Positions 42,370-50,796 of a stretch of DNA of 64,000 bases are shown here, piece after piece. The notes under the pieces are model-generated. The model worked only from the letters and a program-made list of their open reading frames with translations, was not told where the DNA came from and did not search any database. The position numbers were made by a program, and so were the translations under genes. Each line of letters opens with the position of its first letter. Within the stretch, counting starts at the first letter, position 1. The DNA is from Rhodanobacteraceae bacterium (GTDB lineage Bacteria; Pseudomonadota; Gammaproteobacteria; Xanthomonadales; Rhodanobacteraceae): positions 1 through 64,000 of the forward strand of contig JAEUPP010000049.1 of the NCBI GenBank assembly GCA_016790075.1, in the 5' to 3' direction.

Positions 42370-43052
42370 TCGTCGGCCTCCAGCCGGAAACCGACGCCGT
42401 GTATCGTCTTCAGCATGGGTTTCGCGAACGGCCGATCGAGAGCCTGGCGCAGCAGATACAGGTGAGAGCGCAGCGGGTCCGACGACGGCGCCTCATCGCC
42501 CCACAGGCGTTGGGTCAGCTCGCTGCGTGTCAGGGCGCGTGGCCAGGCTTCCGCGAGTGCGAGCAGGATGCGCAGCGGCATCTGCTGCAGTGCCAGGGGG
42601 TGCCCGTGGCGAAACGCTTCGCCGCTACGCCGATCGATGCGCAGCGAGCCGATAAGCAATACGTGGCTGGTGCCGAGGCGATGGCGTTGCGACAGTGCCT
42701 GGCAGCGTGCGAGCAGTTCAGCGCCGGCGAAGGGTTTGACGAGGTAGTCGTCGGCACCGGCGCTGAAGCCATCGAGCTTGTCGTCGAGACTGTCCCGGGC
42801 CGTCAGCATCAGCACCGGCGTATGCCGGTCAGCGCGCTCGCGCAGCTGCCGGCACAGACTGAGTCCATCAAGGCCGGGCAGCGAGAGGTCGAGCACGATC
42901 ACGTCCGGTGGTTCGGCCAGCGCGAGTGCCAGACCGGTGCGACCATCGGCGGCGAAGTCCGCGCGATGGCCGTGTGCCTCGAACATCGCAGCGAGGCTGC
43001 TGCGAAGTGCGAAGTTGTCTTCGATCACGAGCAGGTGCAGGTGCTGCGACAT
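42366..43052 (-). CDS. OmpR-family response regulator
   Basis: A 228-residue regulator. Receiver domain with acidic pair ED (11-12), phospho-acceptor Asp55 in VLDLSLPG, and Lys in DDYLVKPF near 104; C-terminal winged helix of OmpR/PhoB type (ALTRSELTQRLWGDE, RSHLYLLRQALDRP, IHGVGFRLEADE). Starts two bases after the stop of the DJ-1-like gene, and its stop overlaps the kinase ATG. Confidence 0.94.
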   Translation of the reverse strand: MSQHLHLLVIEDNFALRSSLAAMFEAHGHRADFAADGRTGLALALAEPPDVIVLDLSLPGLDGLSLCRQLRERADRHTPVLMLTARDSLDDKLDGFSAGADDYLVKPFAGAELLARCQALSQRHRLGTSHVLLIGSLRIDRRSGEAFRHGHPLALQQMPLRILLALAEAWPRALTRSELTQRLWGDEAPSSDPLRSHLYLLRQALDRPFAKPMLKTIHGVGFRLEADE

Positions 43053-43054
43053 TG

Positions 43055-44173
43055 TCAGCCGTCTAGCCTCTTTTTCAGGCGGAGAGCTTCCTCCAGATCT
43101 GGCGTCTCGGCCAGTACTGCTGCGACGAGTTCGCGTGCGCGCGCCGCTTCACCGAGCCGGTGATGTGCTTCGGCCATGCCGAGCTTCAACTGTGGTTGTG
43201 TCATGTGTGGCGCGGCGAGTTGCATCACAGCAAGCGCATCGCGCACCGCAGGTGGTTGCGTGGCGGCTTTGAGTTGGTAGTAGCCGAGTACGCCGATCAG
43301 GTTGATGTCGTAGTCGTCCCGCCGCGCCGCGAGTTCCGACTGCGCACCGGCAGAGTCGCCGCCGAGCAGGCGCTGCACGAGCTGCAGGCTGCGTTCGTCG
43401 CGCCACGGCTCGCGCGCCACGGGGGTACGACCCATGGCCGCGACGATCGCTTCTGCCACGAGCGCTGTCGAATACGGGTTCTGGCCCGTGATCAGGCGAC
43501 CGTCGACCACGAGCTTGGGCATCATCAACGGCGCTTCCTGCCAGAGTGCGCCCCGTTCGCGCATGGCGTCCTCAAGGGCAAACGGGAAAGAGGCGGCCCA
43601 GCGTTTGCCGAATACCGCCTCTTCTTCGTTGCTGAAACCCGTCAGGGCTTTGCCCTTTACCAGATGCCGGCCGTCGGGCAGGCGTACATCGACGAGTGCT
43701 GCCGGGCCGTGGCAGACCGCGGCGACAACGCCGCCCTGCTGGTAGACGGAGCCGAGCAGGCGCTGCAGCGCCGCATCGGCAGGCAGGTCGAACATCGCAC
43801 CCTTGCCTCCAACCACGTAGACCGCGGCATAGCCACTGGGGTCTATGTCCGCAGTTGCTCGCGTCGCCGCAAGCTTGGCCATCGCATCCGCATCGGAGAC
43901 AACACGGGCGTTGTAGGCGGCTTTCGCATCGTACTTGTCAGCCTCGGCCTTGCCGCCGCGTGGGCTTGCGACGTCGACTGTCAGGCCGTTGTCGCGAAAG
44001 ATCGCCCAGGCCTGGGCGAACTCGTCCATCTCGAAGCCGGGCCGTGTCTTGCCCTGGTCGCGACCTTCGGCGCTGACCACGATCAGGACCTTGTCGGCCG
44101 CGCCAGCGGAAGCAGTGCTAAGGCAGAACAGCAAGCAGGCCGCAGCGCGGCGTATTGGATTGGGCAAGTACAT
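43055..44173 (-). CDS. Exported DJ-1/PfpI-family protein with C-terminal helical repeat region
   Basis: A 372-residue protein. Signal peptide (AAACLLFCLSTASAGAA), then a DJ-1/PfpI domain (about 27-245) with the nucleophile-elbow Cys154 in VVAAVCHGPAAL and the preceding YAAVYVVGGKGAMFDLP. Cytoplasmic relatives act as glyoxalase/deglycase or chaperone (Hsp31-type). The last 120 residues are helical and TPR-like (LKLGMAEAHHRLGEAARARELVAAVL). Export to the periplasm is unusual for the family. First gene of a three-gene unit with the response regulator and kinase; GAGGAA precedes its ATG. Confidence 0.85.
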   Translation of the reverse strand: MYLPNPIRRAAACLLFCLSTASAGAADKVLIVVSAEGRDQGKTRPGFEMDEFAQAWAIFRDNGLTVDVASPRGGKAEADKYDAKAAYNARVVSDADAMAKLAATRATADIDPSGYAAVYVVGGKGAMFDLPADAALQRLLGSVYQQGGVVAAVCHGPAALVDVRLPDGRHLVKGKALTGFSNEEEAVFGKRWAASFPFALEDAMRERGALWQEAPLMMPKLVVDGRLITGQNPYSTALVAEAIVAAMGRTPVAREPWRDERSLQLVQRLLGGDSAGAQSELAARRDDYDINLIGVLGYYQLKAATQPPAVRDALAVMQLAAPHMTQPQLKLGMAEAHHRLGEAARARELVAAVLAETPDLEEALRLKKRLDG

Positions 44174-44685
44174 GGTGGATTCCTCGTGGTGACGGAATTC
44201 CAGCCTGCCTCGCTGGGGTTCAAGTGAACTTCAAATCGGCGAGTTCGGTATGGGCGAGTTTGGGTGCGACGCGGCTGTGGGTAACAGCTGAGCTGGGTTT
44301 CCTGAAGTGGGTGTCCCAAACTGGGTGGAATCCGCCGTGGCAGCCGCACTCATCCATCCCGCCGTGAGCGCCGCACCAAGCAATGCAATACGAATCGACG
44401 TCAGTGTCTCTCCTGGTAGTTGGGTGCGGATCTACGCCCGCATGCCCTAACTCCCGGATTTGTTGTCGCGGCACTCAGCGTGCGGCAAATAGGTGTGAGA
44501 CCTTTGCGCGTCAAACGAAACGCGCCCTTGACCGTCTGCAGCGGCGGATCGCGCTAGACGGCGACGCGCTGCGGTATGTGGCTCTGGTCTCTGGTCCAGA
44601 TGATCGTGCCGCCGATGCGGTTGCAGCTTGTGTCAAAGTGGGTGTCCTGAAGTGGGTGTTCGCTACTCGTGGCTGGGAGGTCGTC
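44174..44685. other. Intergenic region with three copies of AAGTGGGTGTCC
   Basis: About 510 bases upstream of the pectate-lyase-like gene. The 12-mer AAGTGGGTGTCC occurs at 44305-44316 and 44636-44647, and with one change at 44650-44661; the last two are 14 bases apart and end 24 bases before the chosen start. An open frame from 44383 runs into the lyase gene but lacks coding character here. Confidence 0.5.
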
Positions 44686-46182
44686 GTGCACGCAACGCTG
44701 AAAGCTTTTGCCGTAGCGCTATTGGCTTTGGGTGGACCTCTGATACACCCGCCGGCGACTCAGAAGGACAGAAGCCTCGTTCGCCGGTTGTTCCAGCGTT
44801 ACGTGGGCCTCGCTGGCGCCTTGTGTGCCGCACCACTATTTGCGCAGAGTTTGCCCGCGTTTCCCGGCGCTGAGGGCTTCGGCGCCATGGCCAGTGGCGG
44901 CCGTGGTGGCCAGGTCATCACGGTAACGACGTTGGCCGCGAGTGGTGCGGGAAGTCTGCAGGAAGCCGTGAACCGGTCCGGGCCGCGCATCATTGTGTTT
45001 GCCGTATCCGGTGTCATCAACGCTGATATCCGTATTCCCCATGGCGATCTCACGATTGCCGGTCAGACTGCACCGGGGGGCGGGATCACGCTGGCCGGCC
45101 ATTTGTATACACCCTATCCGACCACGTTCGGAAACATCATCGTGCGTCACCTGCGCGTGCGCGCGCCGGCTGCGAATGCGGACTGGCCGCCGGACCAGCA
45201 CGATGCGATCCAGATGTCGGCCAACCGGCGCATCATGCTCGATCATATCGACGCCTCGCATGGCATCGATGAACTCCTCGATTTGTACGAAGGCGCGCGC
45301 GACATTAGCGTGCAGTGGTCGATACTGAGTTTTCCGGTCCACAACGGCGGACATCCGGACGGGCCTGCGCATAACTTCGGCCTGCTGAACGGCCCCAACG
45401 GCGGCCGTATCAGCGTGCATCACAACTTGTTCGCCCATGCGCGCGCGCGAACTCCGGCGTTGTCCTACGGCCCGGCAGAGGTGCTGAACAACGTGATCTT
45501 CAACGCGCGCGAAGGCTTCGTGCACCACAACCCAGCGGTCGGCGACTTCAAGCTGGTCGGCAACTACTACAAGGACGGTGCGAGCGCGAACCTGCTGCCG
45601 GTCTTTCTCGATCCGGAGAACGATCCGGGCCAAGGCCGCTACTACATGGCGGGCAACTATGTCGATCATCCCGGCGCCATGGTCGGCGGCTTCGACAACC
45701 CTTTCCAGTCGGCGCCATTCATGAGCGCGTATGGCAGCAGCTTCATCTACGACGGACGCGTGGGCTCCGAAGACTTTGTCGCTATGCCGTTCGATTTTTC
45801 GCAGGCTGGCTATCTCGTACCGCAAACGACGGATGCAGCCACTGCCTATGAGGAGGTGCTGTGCAAGGCTGGTGCCTGGCCGCGGGATCAGACCGCGACG
45901 CGCGCGATTGGCGATACCCGAAATCGCAGCGGCACCTGGTCGGGCACGCGGCCAGCTGACTGGTTCGCAGGCCTGACGCCGGGAACGGCACTGCCTGACA
46001 GCGACAGCGATGGCATGCCCAATGCCTGGGAGCAGTCGCGCGGTCTGAATCCGAGTTCCGCCGGCGACGTACATCAGATCCTGCCGGGCGGTTACCCGGC
46101 CGTCGAAACCTATATCAACGAGCTGGCGGACCAGATCGTAGCCTGCGCTGGCGATCTGATTTTCCGCAACGGCTTCCAGTAG
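44686..46182 (+). CDS. Secreted pectate-lyase-like beta-helix protein with C-terminal DLIFRNGFQ
   Basis: About 498 residues. The mature part begins near LPAFPGAEGFGAMASGGRGG, the usual opening of PL1/PL9-like pectate lyases, followed by VTTLAASGAGSLQEAVN and repeating beta-helix rungs (NIIVRHLRVRAPA, RIMLDHIDASHGI, ISVHHNLFAHARARTP, EVLNNVIFNAREG). It probably cleaves a uronic acid polymer. A DSDSDGMPNAWEQSRGLNP segment resembles a thrombospondin type 3-like calcium loop. It ends DLIFRNGFQ. The start is uncertain: GTG at 44686 has GGGAGG at five bases but gives a long leader with two hydrophobic stretches; a TTG near 44788 would give a standard signal peptide (LAGALCAAPLFAQ). Confidence 0.8.
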   Translation: MHATLKAFAVALLALGGPLIHPPATQKDRSLVRRLFQRYVGLAGALCAAPLFAQSLPAFPGAEGFGAMASGGRGGQVITVTTLAASGAGSLQEAVNRSGPRIIVFAVSGVINADIRIPHGDLTIAGQTAPGGGITLAGHLYTPYPTTFGNIIVRHLRVRAPAANADWPPDQHDAIQMSANRRIMLDHIDASHGIDELLDLYEGARDISVQWSILSFPVHNGGHPDGPAHNFGLLNGPNGGRISVHHNLFAHARARTPALSYGPAEVLNNVIFNAREGFVHHNPAVGDFKLVGNYYKDGASANLLPVFLDPENDPGQGRYYMAGNYVDHPGAMVGGFDNPFQSAPFMSAYGSSFIYDGRVGSEDFVAMPFDFSQAGYLVPQTTDAATAYEEVLCKAGAWPRDQTATRAIGDTRNRSGTWSGTRPADWFAGLTPGTALPDSDSDGMPNAWEQSRGLNPSSAGDVHQILPGGYPAVETYINELADQIVACAGDLIFRNGFQ

Positions 46183-46557
46183 GGGCGCCAGTGCTGCTCT
46201 CCTTGCTTGCGTTGGCGATTTCGCCGGCGCACGCGAGCAGATGGTGAACAAATGTACTTATCGTTTCGCCGCCAGTGCAGGGGCGATCCAATGTTCTGGC
46301 ACTACCCTTTGTGTCCGTGCCGAGCGGATGCAAGAAGAAATCGTAGTCTGCCCGTAGCGGGCTTTGTCCGGCTGCACGGCCCTTGACCTGGCCGGTATGC
46401 CGGTCGGCAGCGCAGCTGTGTCGCGGTCATAGGCGCGTGGCGACGGATACCTCGCGTTTTCTGTGCATTTGCCTCATGCGGGCTGCTGCGCGAGCCCGTG
46501 TTGCGGGCTCTGTTGCTGCGCCGCTACGCTGCGGCGCCACTCGAACCGGACGCAGCC
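46183..46557. other. Intergenic region after the pectate-lyase-like gene
   Basis: About 375 bases. At 46191-46247 an 18-codon frame (GTG start, AGGGG upstream) encodes SLLALAISPAHASRW, which looks like a signal peptide cut short; it may be the remnant of a secreted-protein gene. Nothing else is recognised. Confidence 0.4.
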
Positions 46558-47235
46558 ATGCCCACTTCCACATCCTCCGCAGCTGCGTCCCCGTTGCCTT
46601 GGGCTGCCGCGGTCGCGGCTGCGGCAATTCTTGCGGTCCTCGGTGCGTTGGTCCCGGGCCTGCTTTGGCTGCATTACCTGGCCAAACCGCTGGCGACGCT
46701 GCTGATTGCTGCCCTGGTCTGGTGTGCGGTCGAGGCCGATTCCCGCTATCGCCGTGCGGTGCTGGCGGGGCTTTTTGCCTCGACGCTGGGTGATGTTTGG
46801 CTGATGCTGCCCTGGGATGCGTTTGTCGCTGGACTCGCGAGTTTTCTGCTTGCGCATCTGGCCTATCTGGTTGCGTTCACAGGGCGACGGGCTTTGCTGC
46901 CGTTACGCTGGCCCTGGTTCGCCTACGCCTTGCTCGCTGCGGCCGTGTTGGCGTTGCTCTGGCCGGGTCTGCCGGATGCGTTGCGACTGCCTGTCGTCGT
47001 CTACGTCGTCGCGCTTGCCGCAATGGCTGTGCAGGCGGCGACCATCGCGATCGAACTACGATCAGGCAGCGCGTTATTGGCGGGTTTTGGCGGCTTCGGT
47101 TTTGTCGTGTCCGACGGCTTGCTCGCGATCGACAGGTTTCATACGCCATTACCGGTATCGGCGCTGTGGGTGCTCACAAGCTACTGGATCGCCCAGTTCC
47201 TGATAGGTCGCTCGGTGTGGCACAGCCGTCGCTGA
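46558..47235 (+). CDS. YhhN/TMEM86-family membrane protein (lysoplasmalogenase-like)
   Basis: A 225-residue integral membrane protein with about seven or eight hydrophobic helices. The family pattern is visible: YLAKPLATLLIAALVW, LFASTLGDVWLMLP, FLLAHLAYLVAF, and GFGFVVSDGLLAIDRF, which carry the conserved Lys, Asp and His residues. Eukaryotic TMEM86 members hydrolyse lysoplasmalogen; the bacterial role is less clear. The ATG at 46558 matches the family start. Converges with the metallopeptidase gene 20 bases away. Confidence 0.88.
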   Translation: MPTSTSSAAASPLPWAAAVAAAAILAVLGALVPGLLWLHYLAKPLATLLIAALVWCAVEADSRYRRAVLAGLFASTLGDVWLMLPWDAFVAGLASFLLAHLAYLVAFTGRRALLPLRWPWFAYALLAAAVLALLWPGLPDALRLPVVVYVVALAAMAVQAATIAIELRSGSALLAGFGGFGFVVSDGLLAIDRFHTPLPVSALWVLTSYWIAQFLIGRSVWHSRR

Positions 47236-47254
47236 CGGCGCGGCTGGAGCCGGC

Positions 47255-48121
47255 TCACAGCTGTTGTGTGGCGAAGGTGTCACAGGCATTGATGTCGCCC
47301 CGTTCGAGACCAGTGCGGAACCAGCGTACACGCTGCGCCGAGCTGCCGTGGGTGAAAGAGTCGGGAACTACGTAGCCGCGCGCCTGCTTCTGCAGGCGGT
47401 CGTCACCTATGGCCGTAGCGGCGGCGAGCGCGGATTCGATATCGCCATGTTCCAGCCACTGCAACTGGCGCTGCGCGAGATTGGCCCAGACCCCGGCGAA
47501 ACAGTCGGCCTGCAGTTCCTGGCGCACCGACAGACCGTCAGCACCCTCCATGGAGGCGCCGCGGCGGCGCAGTTCCTCACTCTTGCGCATCACGCCCATC
47601 AGGTGCTGCACGTGGTGGCCGACTTCATGGGCGATCACATAGGCGCGGGCGAAATCGCCGCTGGCCTTGAAGCGGGTTTCGAGTTCATTGAAGAAACTCG
47701 TGTCGAGATAGACCTGCTGATCGCCGGGGCAGTAGAACGGACCCACGGCCGAACTCGCCATGCCGCAGGCCGAGCTGACGCTGCCCTGGAACAATACCAG
47801 GCGCGGTTCCTGATAGCGTCCGCCGGCGGAGGTGTAGATCTGCCTCCAGATGTCTTCGGTGCTGCCGAGTACGGCGCGTACAAATTCGTTGGTCTGGGTC
47901 GAAGCAGGCGTCTGCTGGGTCTGTGCCTGCGGCGCGGGACCAGCGCCGTTCTGGGTCAGCAGCGACAGCATTTCCAGGGGGTTCTTGCCCAGCGCCCAAC
48001 CTATCAGCACGACGACGACGATGCCGCCTATCCCAAGCCGTGGGCCGCCGCCGAATCGGCGTGCACCGCCACTGCTGGCGGAAACGACATTGTCACTGCG
48101 TCGACCTTTCTGCCAAAGCAT
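47255..48121 (-). CDS. Neutral zinc metallopeptidase-like membrane protein (YpfJ/PF04228)
   Basis: A 288-residue protein with one N-terminal transmembrane helix (about 29-44, IGGIVVVVLIGWAL) and a periplasmic domain of the putative neutral zinc metallopeptidase family. HEVGHH (165-170) gives the zinc-binding HExxH, and RQELQADCFAGVWA supplies the downstream glutamate. SACGMASSAVGPFYCPGDQQVYLD is the family's hallmark stretch. Typical length. AAGGAG precedes the ATG. The substrate is unknown. Confidence 0.92.
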   Translation of the reverse strand: MLWQKGRRSDNVVSASSGGARRFGGGPRLGIGGIVVVVLIGWALGKNPLEMLSLLTQNGAGPAPQAQTQQTPASTQTNEFVRAVLGSTEDIWRQIYTSAGGRYQEPRLVLFQGSVSSACGMASSAVGPFYCPGDQQVYLDTSFFNELETRFKASGDFARAYVIAHEVGHHVQHLMGVMRKSEELRRRGASMEGADGLSVRQELQADCFAGVWANLAQRQLQWLEHGDIESALAAATAIGDDRLQKQARGYVVPDSFTHGSSAQRVRWFRTGLERGDINACDTFATQQL

Positions 48122-48285
48122 CTGCGCTTCTCCTTGAAGGTTGGCCTATCGTGTCGCTTGACTGCGTAGGCGCCGTACAAACTGGAACGACGTCGCGTGA
48201 CCGAGGACGTCCGGCGCTGCTGGTGCTCGAGGCGATGTTACTTGAACGTGCGGCAGTTCCCTGCAGATCGCCGTACAGGCCGGCA

Positions 48286-48495
48286 CTACTGACCTTCAGC
48301 CTCGCGCAGCTTGGCATCGGTGGCCGCCTTTTGCGCGTCGACCTGGCCTTGTACGGCCTTGGCGCGTTCCAGCGCCTTGAGTTGCGGGTCGATCACGGTG
48401 GTCTGTTTTGGCGGTGGTGTTTGTGCGGCGGGTTTGTCGTCGCTGGCGCAGGCGGCAAGTACCAGCAGGGCTGCAGTGAGAGCAAGAACACGCAT
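48286..48495 (-). CDS. Small lipoprotein with coiled-coil tail
   Basis: A 69-residue protein: lipobox VLAAC (Cys16) after a short hydrophobic signal, a proline-rich linker (TPPPKQTT), then a charged helix (LKALERAKAVQGQVDAQKAATDAKLREAE). Such small helical lipoproteins often stay at the outer membrane. Start at 48495 with GGAG eight bases upstream; the longer frame to 48543 is unlikely. Confidence 0.7.
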   Translation of the reverse strand: MRVLALTAALLVLAACASDDKPAAQTPPPKQTTVIDPQLKALERAKAVQGQVDAQKAATDAKLREAEGQ

Positions 48496-48570
48496 CAGGG
48501 TAACTCCGACGAAGGGCTGCGCTAAAGTCTGCGCCCCGATCACAGCGACAACAAGGTGGAGCCTGCTGCA

Positions 48571-49350
48571 ATGATGACCGCATCACGCTGGCGACTGGAT
48601 GGGCGTACTGCTCTGGTGACCGGTGCAAGCAAGGGCATAGGCCTGGCCTGCGCGCGCGAACTGGCGCTGCTGGGTGCTGATGTGCTGCTGGTCGCACGCG
48701 ACGAGGTCCACCTCGACAGTGTGCGCGAAGAACTGGCCGACGAGTTTCCGGATCAGGATGTCGCCGGCTTTGCAGGCGACATGGCCGAACACGAGCAGCG
48801 GCTGGAGCTGTTCGACTGGATCGCCGATCGCGGCAGCAGCCTGTCCCTGCTCGTCAACAATGTCGGCACCAACCAGCGCAAGCCGACCCTGGAGTACAGC
48901 GAAGATGAATACCGCGCGCTGTTCGATACCAACGTGTTCAGCGCGTTCGAGTTGTGCCGGCTTGCCCATGCGCAACTTGCCGAGCATGGCGCGGCGGCGA
49001 TCGTCAATGTCGGTTCGGTATCGGGTCTTACCCATGTGCGCACCGGGTCGCCGTATGGCATGACCAAGGCCGCGCTGCATCAGCTCACGCGCAATCTCGC
49101 CTGTGAATGGGCTGGCGACGGCATCCGTGTCAATGCGGTCGCGCCCTGGTACATCCGCACGCAACGCTCGGAAGCGGCGCTGGCCGATCCGGAATATCTC
49201 GAGGAAGTGCTGGAGCGCACGCCGCTACAGCGTATTGGTGAACCCGAGGAAGTAGCTGCTGCGGTTGCGTTCCTTTGCTTGCCGGCAGCGAGTTATGTCA
49301 GTGGCGAATGCATAGCGGTCGACGGCGGTTTCCTGCGCTACGGATTCTGA
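48571..49350 (+). CDS. Short-chain dehydrogenase/reductase (tropinone-reductase-like)
   Basis: A 259-residue classical SDR. NAD(P)-binding TGASKGIG near the N-terminus, NNVG, then the catalytic Ser in NVGSVSGL, Tyr and Lys in SPYGMTKAALHQ, and SGECIAVDGGF at the end. It reduces a ketone or oxidises an alcohol in the cytoplasm; the substrate is unknown. AAGGTGGAG sits nine bases before the ATG at 48571, which overlaps a second ATG. Confidence 0.92.
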   Translation: MMTASRWRLDGRTALVTGASKGIGLACARELALLGADVLLVARDEVHLDSVREELADEFPDQDVAGFAGDMAEHEQRLELFDWIADRGSSLSLLVNNVGTNQRKPTLEYSEDEYRALFDTNVFSAFELCRLAHAQLAEHGAAAIVNVGSVSGLTHVRTGSPYGMTKAALHQLTRNLACEWAGDGIRVNAVAPWYIRTQRSEAALADPEYLEEVLERTPLQRIGEPEEVAAAVAFLCLPAASYVSGECIAVDGGFLRYGF

Positions 49351-49357
49351 GCCCGTG

Positions 49358-50251
49358 ATGGACTCGAAGGCGCCGGCCCGCGAGACTGCGCGTATGTATT
49401 CCTCTTGTTTCGATCTCGCCTTGCCGGCGCGCTATCCGGCCGAGTCGGTCATCAACTTCTTTGCGCGCCGCGCGATCCCCGGTGTCGAGCATGTCGCCGG
49501 CCTGCGCTATCGGCGCAGCTTTGCTCTGGACCAGGTGCCGGGATGGTTCGAGGCTGATCTTGCGACGGGCAGCGTTTCAGTCCGCCACCCGCTCAGTGCC
49601 GCAACCGATCTGGTCCAGGCACGCGTGCGCGCGCTGTTCGATCTGGATGCGCCGCAGGCACAGATACGCCGTTGCTTCCTGCGTGACGCGCGCCTGGGAG
49701 CCTTGCTGCGCGTGCAGCGTGATATTCGGGTGCCTGGTTGCTGGGATGGATTCGAGCTCGGCGTGCGCGCCGTGCTGGGACAGCAGATCACCGTTGCGGC
49801 GGCGCGCACGATCGCTGCACGGATCATCGCGCGCCACGCGCAACCAATTCCCGGCGCGGCGGAGGGGGAAACTTGCGGCCGCCTGTTTCCGCCGGCGCAG
49901 GTGTTTGCCGACGCCGATCTGGATGGGCTGGGATTGACCGGGGCGCGTATCGCCACCTTGCGAGCTCTTGCGCGGGCGCTGCTGTGCGGCGAGCTCGACT
50001 TCGATCCGGCGCAGACATTGGCGCGCTTTGTTGCACGCTGCACCGCCGTACGCGGCATAGGCGACTGGACTGCACACTACATGGCCATGCGTGCGCTGCG
50101 TGATGCCGATGCCTTTCCGGCCGGCGATATCGTGCTGCGCAAAGTGCTGCGGCCCGGCACGACACTGAGCGCGAAGGAGTTGGAGCAGGCGAGTCAGGCC
50201 TGGCGCCCATTTCGCGCCTACGCGGTGCTGCTGCTGTGGGCGGCAGGCTAA
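49358..50251 (+). CDS. alkA: DNA-3-methyladenine glycosylase II
   Basis: A 297-residue AlkA-type base-excision glycosylase that removes alkylated purines. The N-terminal AlkA_N domain (about 15-115) precedes the HhH-GPD fold: LGQQITVAAARTIAARI, the helix-hairpin-helix TAVRGIGDWTAHYMAMRAL, and the catalytic aspartate in FPAGDIVLRK. It lacks the long Ada fusion found in some relatives. Starts eight bases after the SDR stop (ATG at 49358; an overlapping GTG at 49355 is possible) and is followed after 22 bases by ogt, forming a DNA-alkylation repair pair. Confidence 0.9.
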   Translation: MDSKAPARETARMYSSCFDLALPARYPAESVINFFARRAIPGVEHVAGLRYRRSFALDQVPGWFEADLATGSVSVRHPLSAATDLVQARVRALFDLDAPQAQIRRCFLRDARLGALLRVQRDIRVPGCWDGFELGVRAVLGQQITVAAARTIAARIIARHAQPIPGAAEGETCGRLFPPAQVFADADLDGLGLTGARIATLRALARALLCGELDFDPAQTLARFVARCTAVRGIGDWTAHYMAMRALRDADAFPAGDIVLRKVLRPGTTLSAKELEQASQAWRPFRAYAVLLLWAAG

Positions 50252-50273
50252 CAGCAGAAAACAGGAAACGGTC

Positions 50274-50786
50274 ATGCACGAAGAACTGGTTTATGACCTC
50301 GCGGATACGCCGATAGGACCGCTGCTGCTGCTGGCCAGCACACGCGGCGTGCGGCACATCGAGTTCCCGCGTGATGGCCGGGCCGTAATGCCGGAAGTCG
50401 GTCTGCAGCGCGACGTGCAGCGGCTTGCCGAGGCTGTGGCACAGCTGCGCGACTACTTCGCCGGTCTGCGGCTCGATCTTGACTTCGCCTGTGATGCGCA
50501 GGGCACGCCCTTTCAGCATGAGGTCTGGAATGCGCTGCGTACGATCCCGGTGGGCGAGACACTGAGCTACGGCGAATTGGCGAGTCGTATCGGCCGGCCG
50601 AATGCGAGCCGCGCGGTTGGCGCCGCCAACGGTGCGAATCCGCTGCCCATCATCGTGCCTTGCCATCGTGTGATCGGCAGCAACGGGAGCTTGACGGGTT
50701 TCGGCGGCGGCCTGCCGACCAAGCGCTGGCTGCTTGACCACGAACGCCGCCACGCGCCACGTCCGCCGCTGGAGCTGCGGCCCTAG
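50274..50786 (+). CDS. ogt: Methylated-DNA--protein-cysteine methyltransferase
   Basis: A 170-residue suicide repair protein that takes methyl groups from O6-methylguanine or O4-methylthymine. The acceptor cysteine lies in LPIIVPCHRVIGSNG; the preceding FQHEVWNALRTIPVGETLSYGELA and RPNASRAVGAAN form the DNA-binding helix-turn-helix. AGGAA precedes the ATG. It probably shares a transcript with alkA. Confidence 0.95.
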   Translation: MHEELVYDLADTPIGPLLLLASTRGVRHIEFPRDGRAVMPEVGLQRDVQRLAEAVAQLRDYFAGLRLDLDFACDAQGTPFQHEVWNALRTIPVGETLSYGELASRIGRPNASRAVGAANGANPLPIIVPCHRVIGSNGSLTGFGGGLPTKRWLLDHERRHAPRPPLELRP

Positions 50787-50796
50787 CCCGGGGCGG

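Noticed and set aside
44383-44685. Upstream part of the pectate-lyase frame as coding sequence
   Set aside because: It has no signal peptide at its start and covers the repeated AAGTGGGTGTCC motifs; a good ribosome binding site occurs only at 44686.
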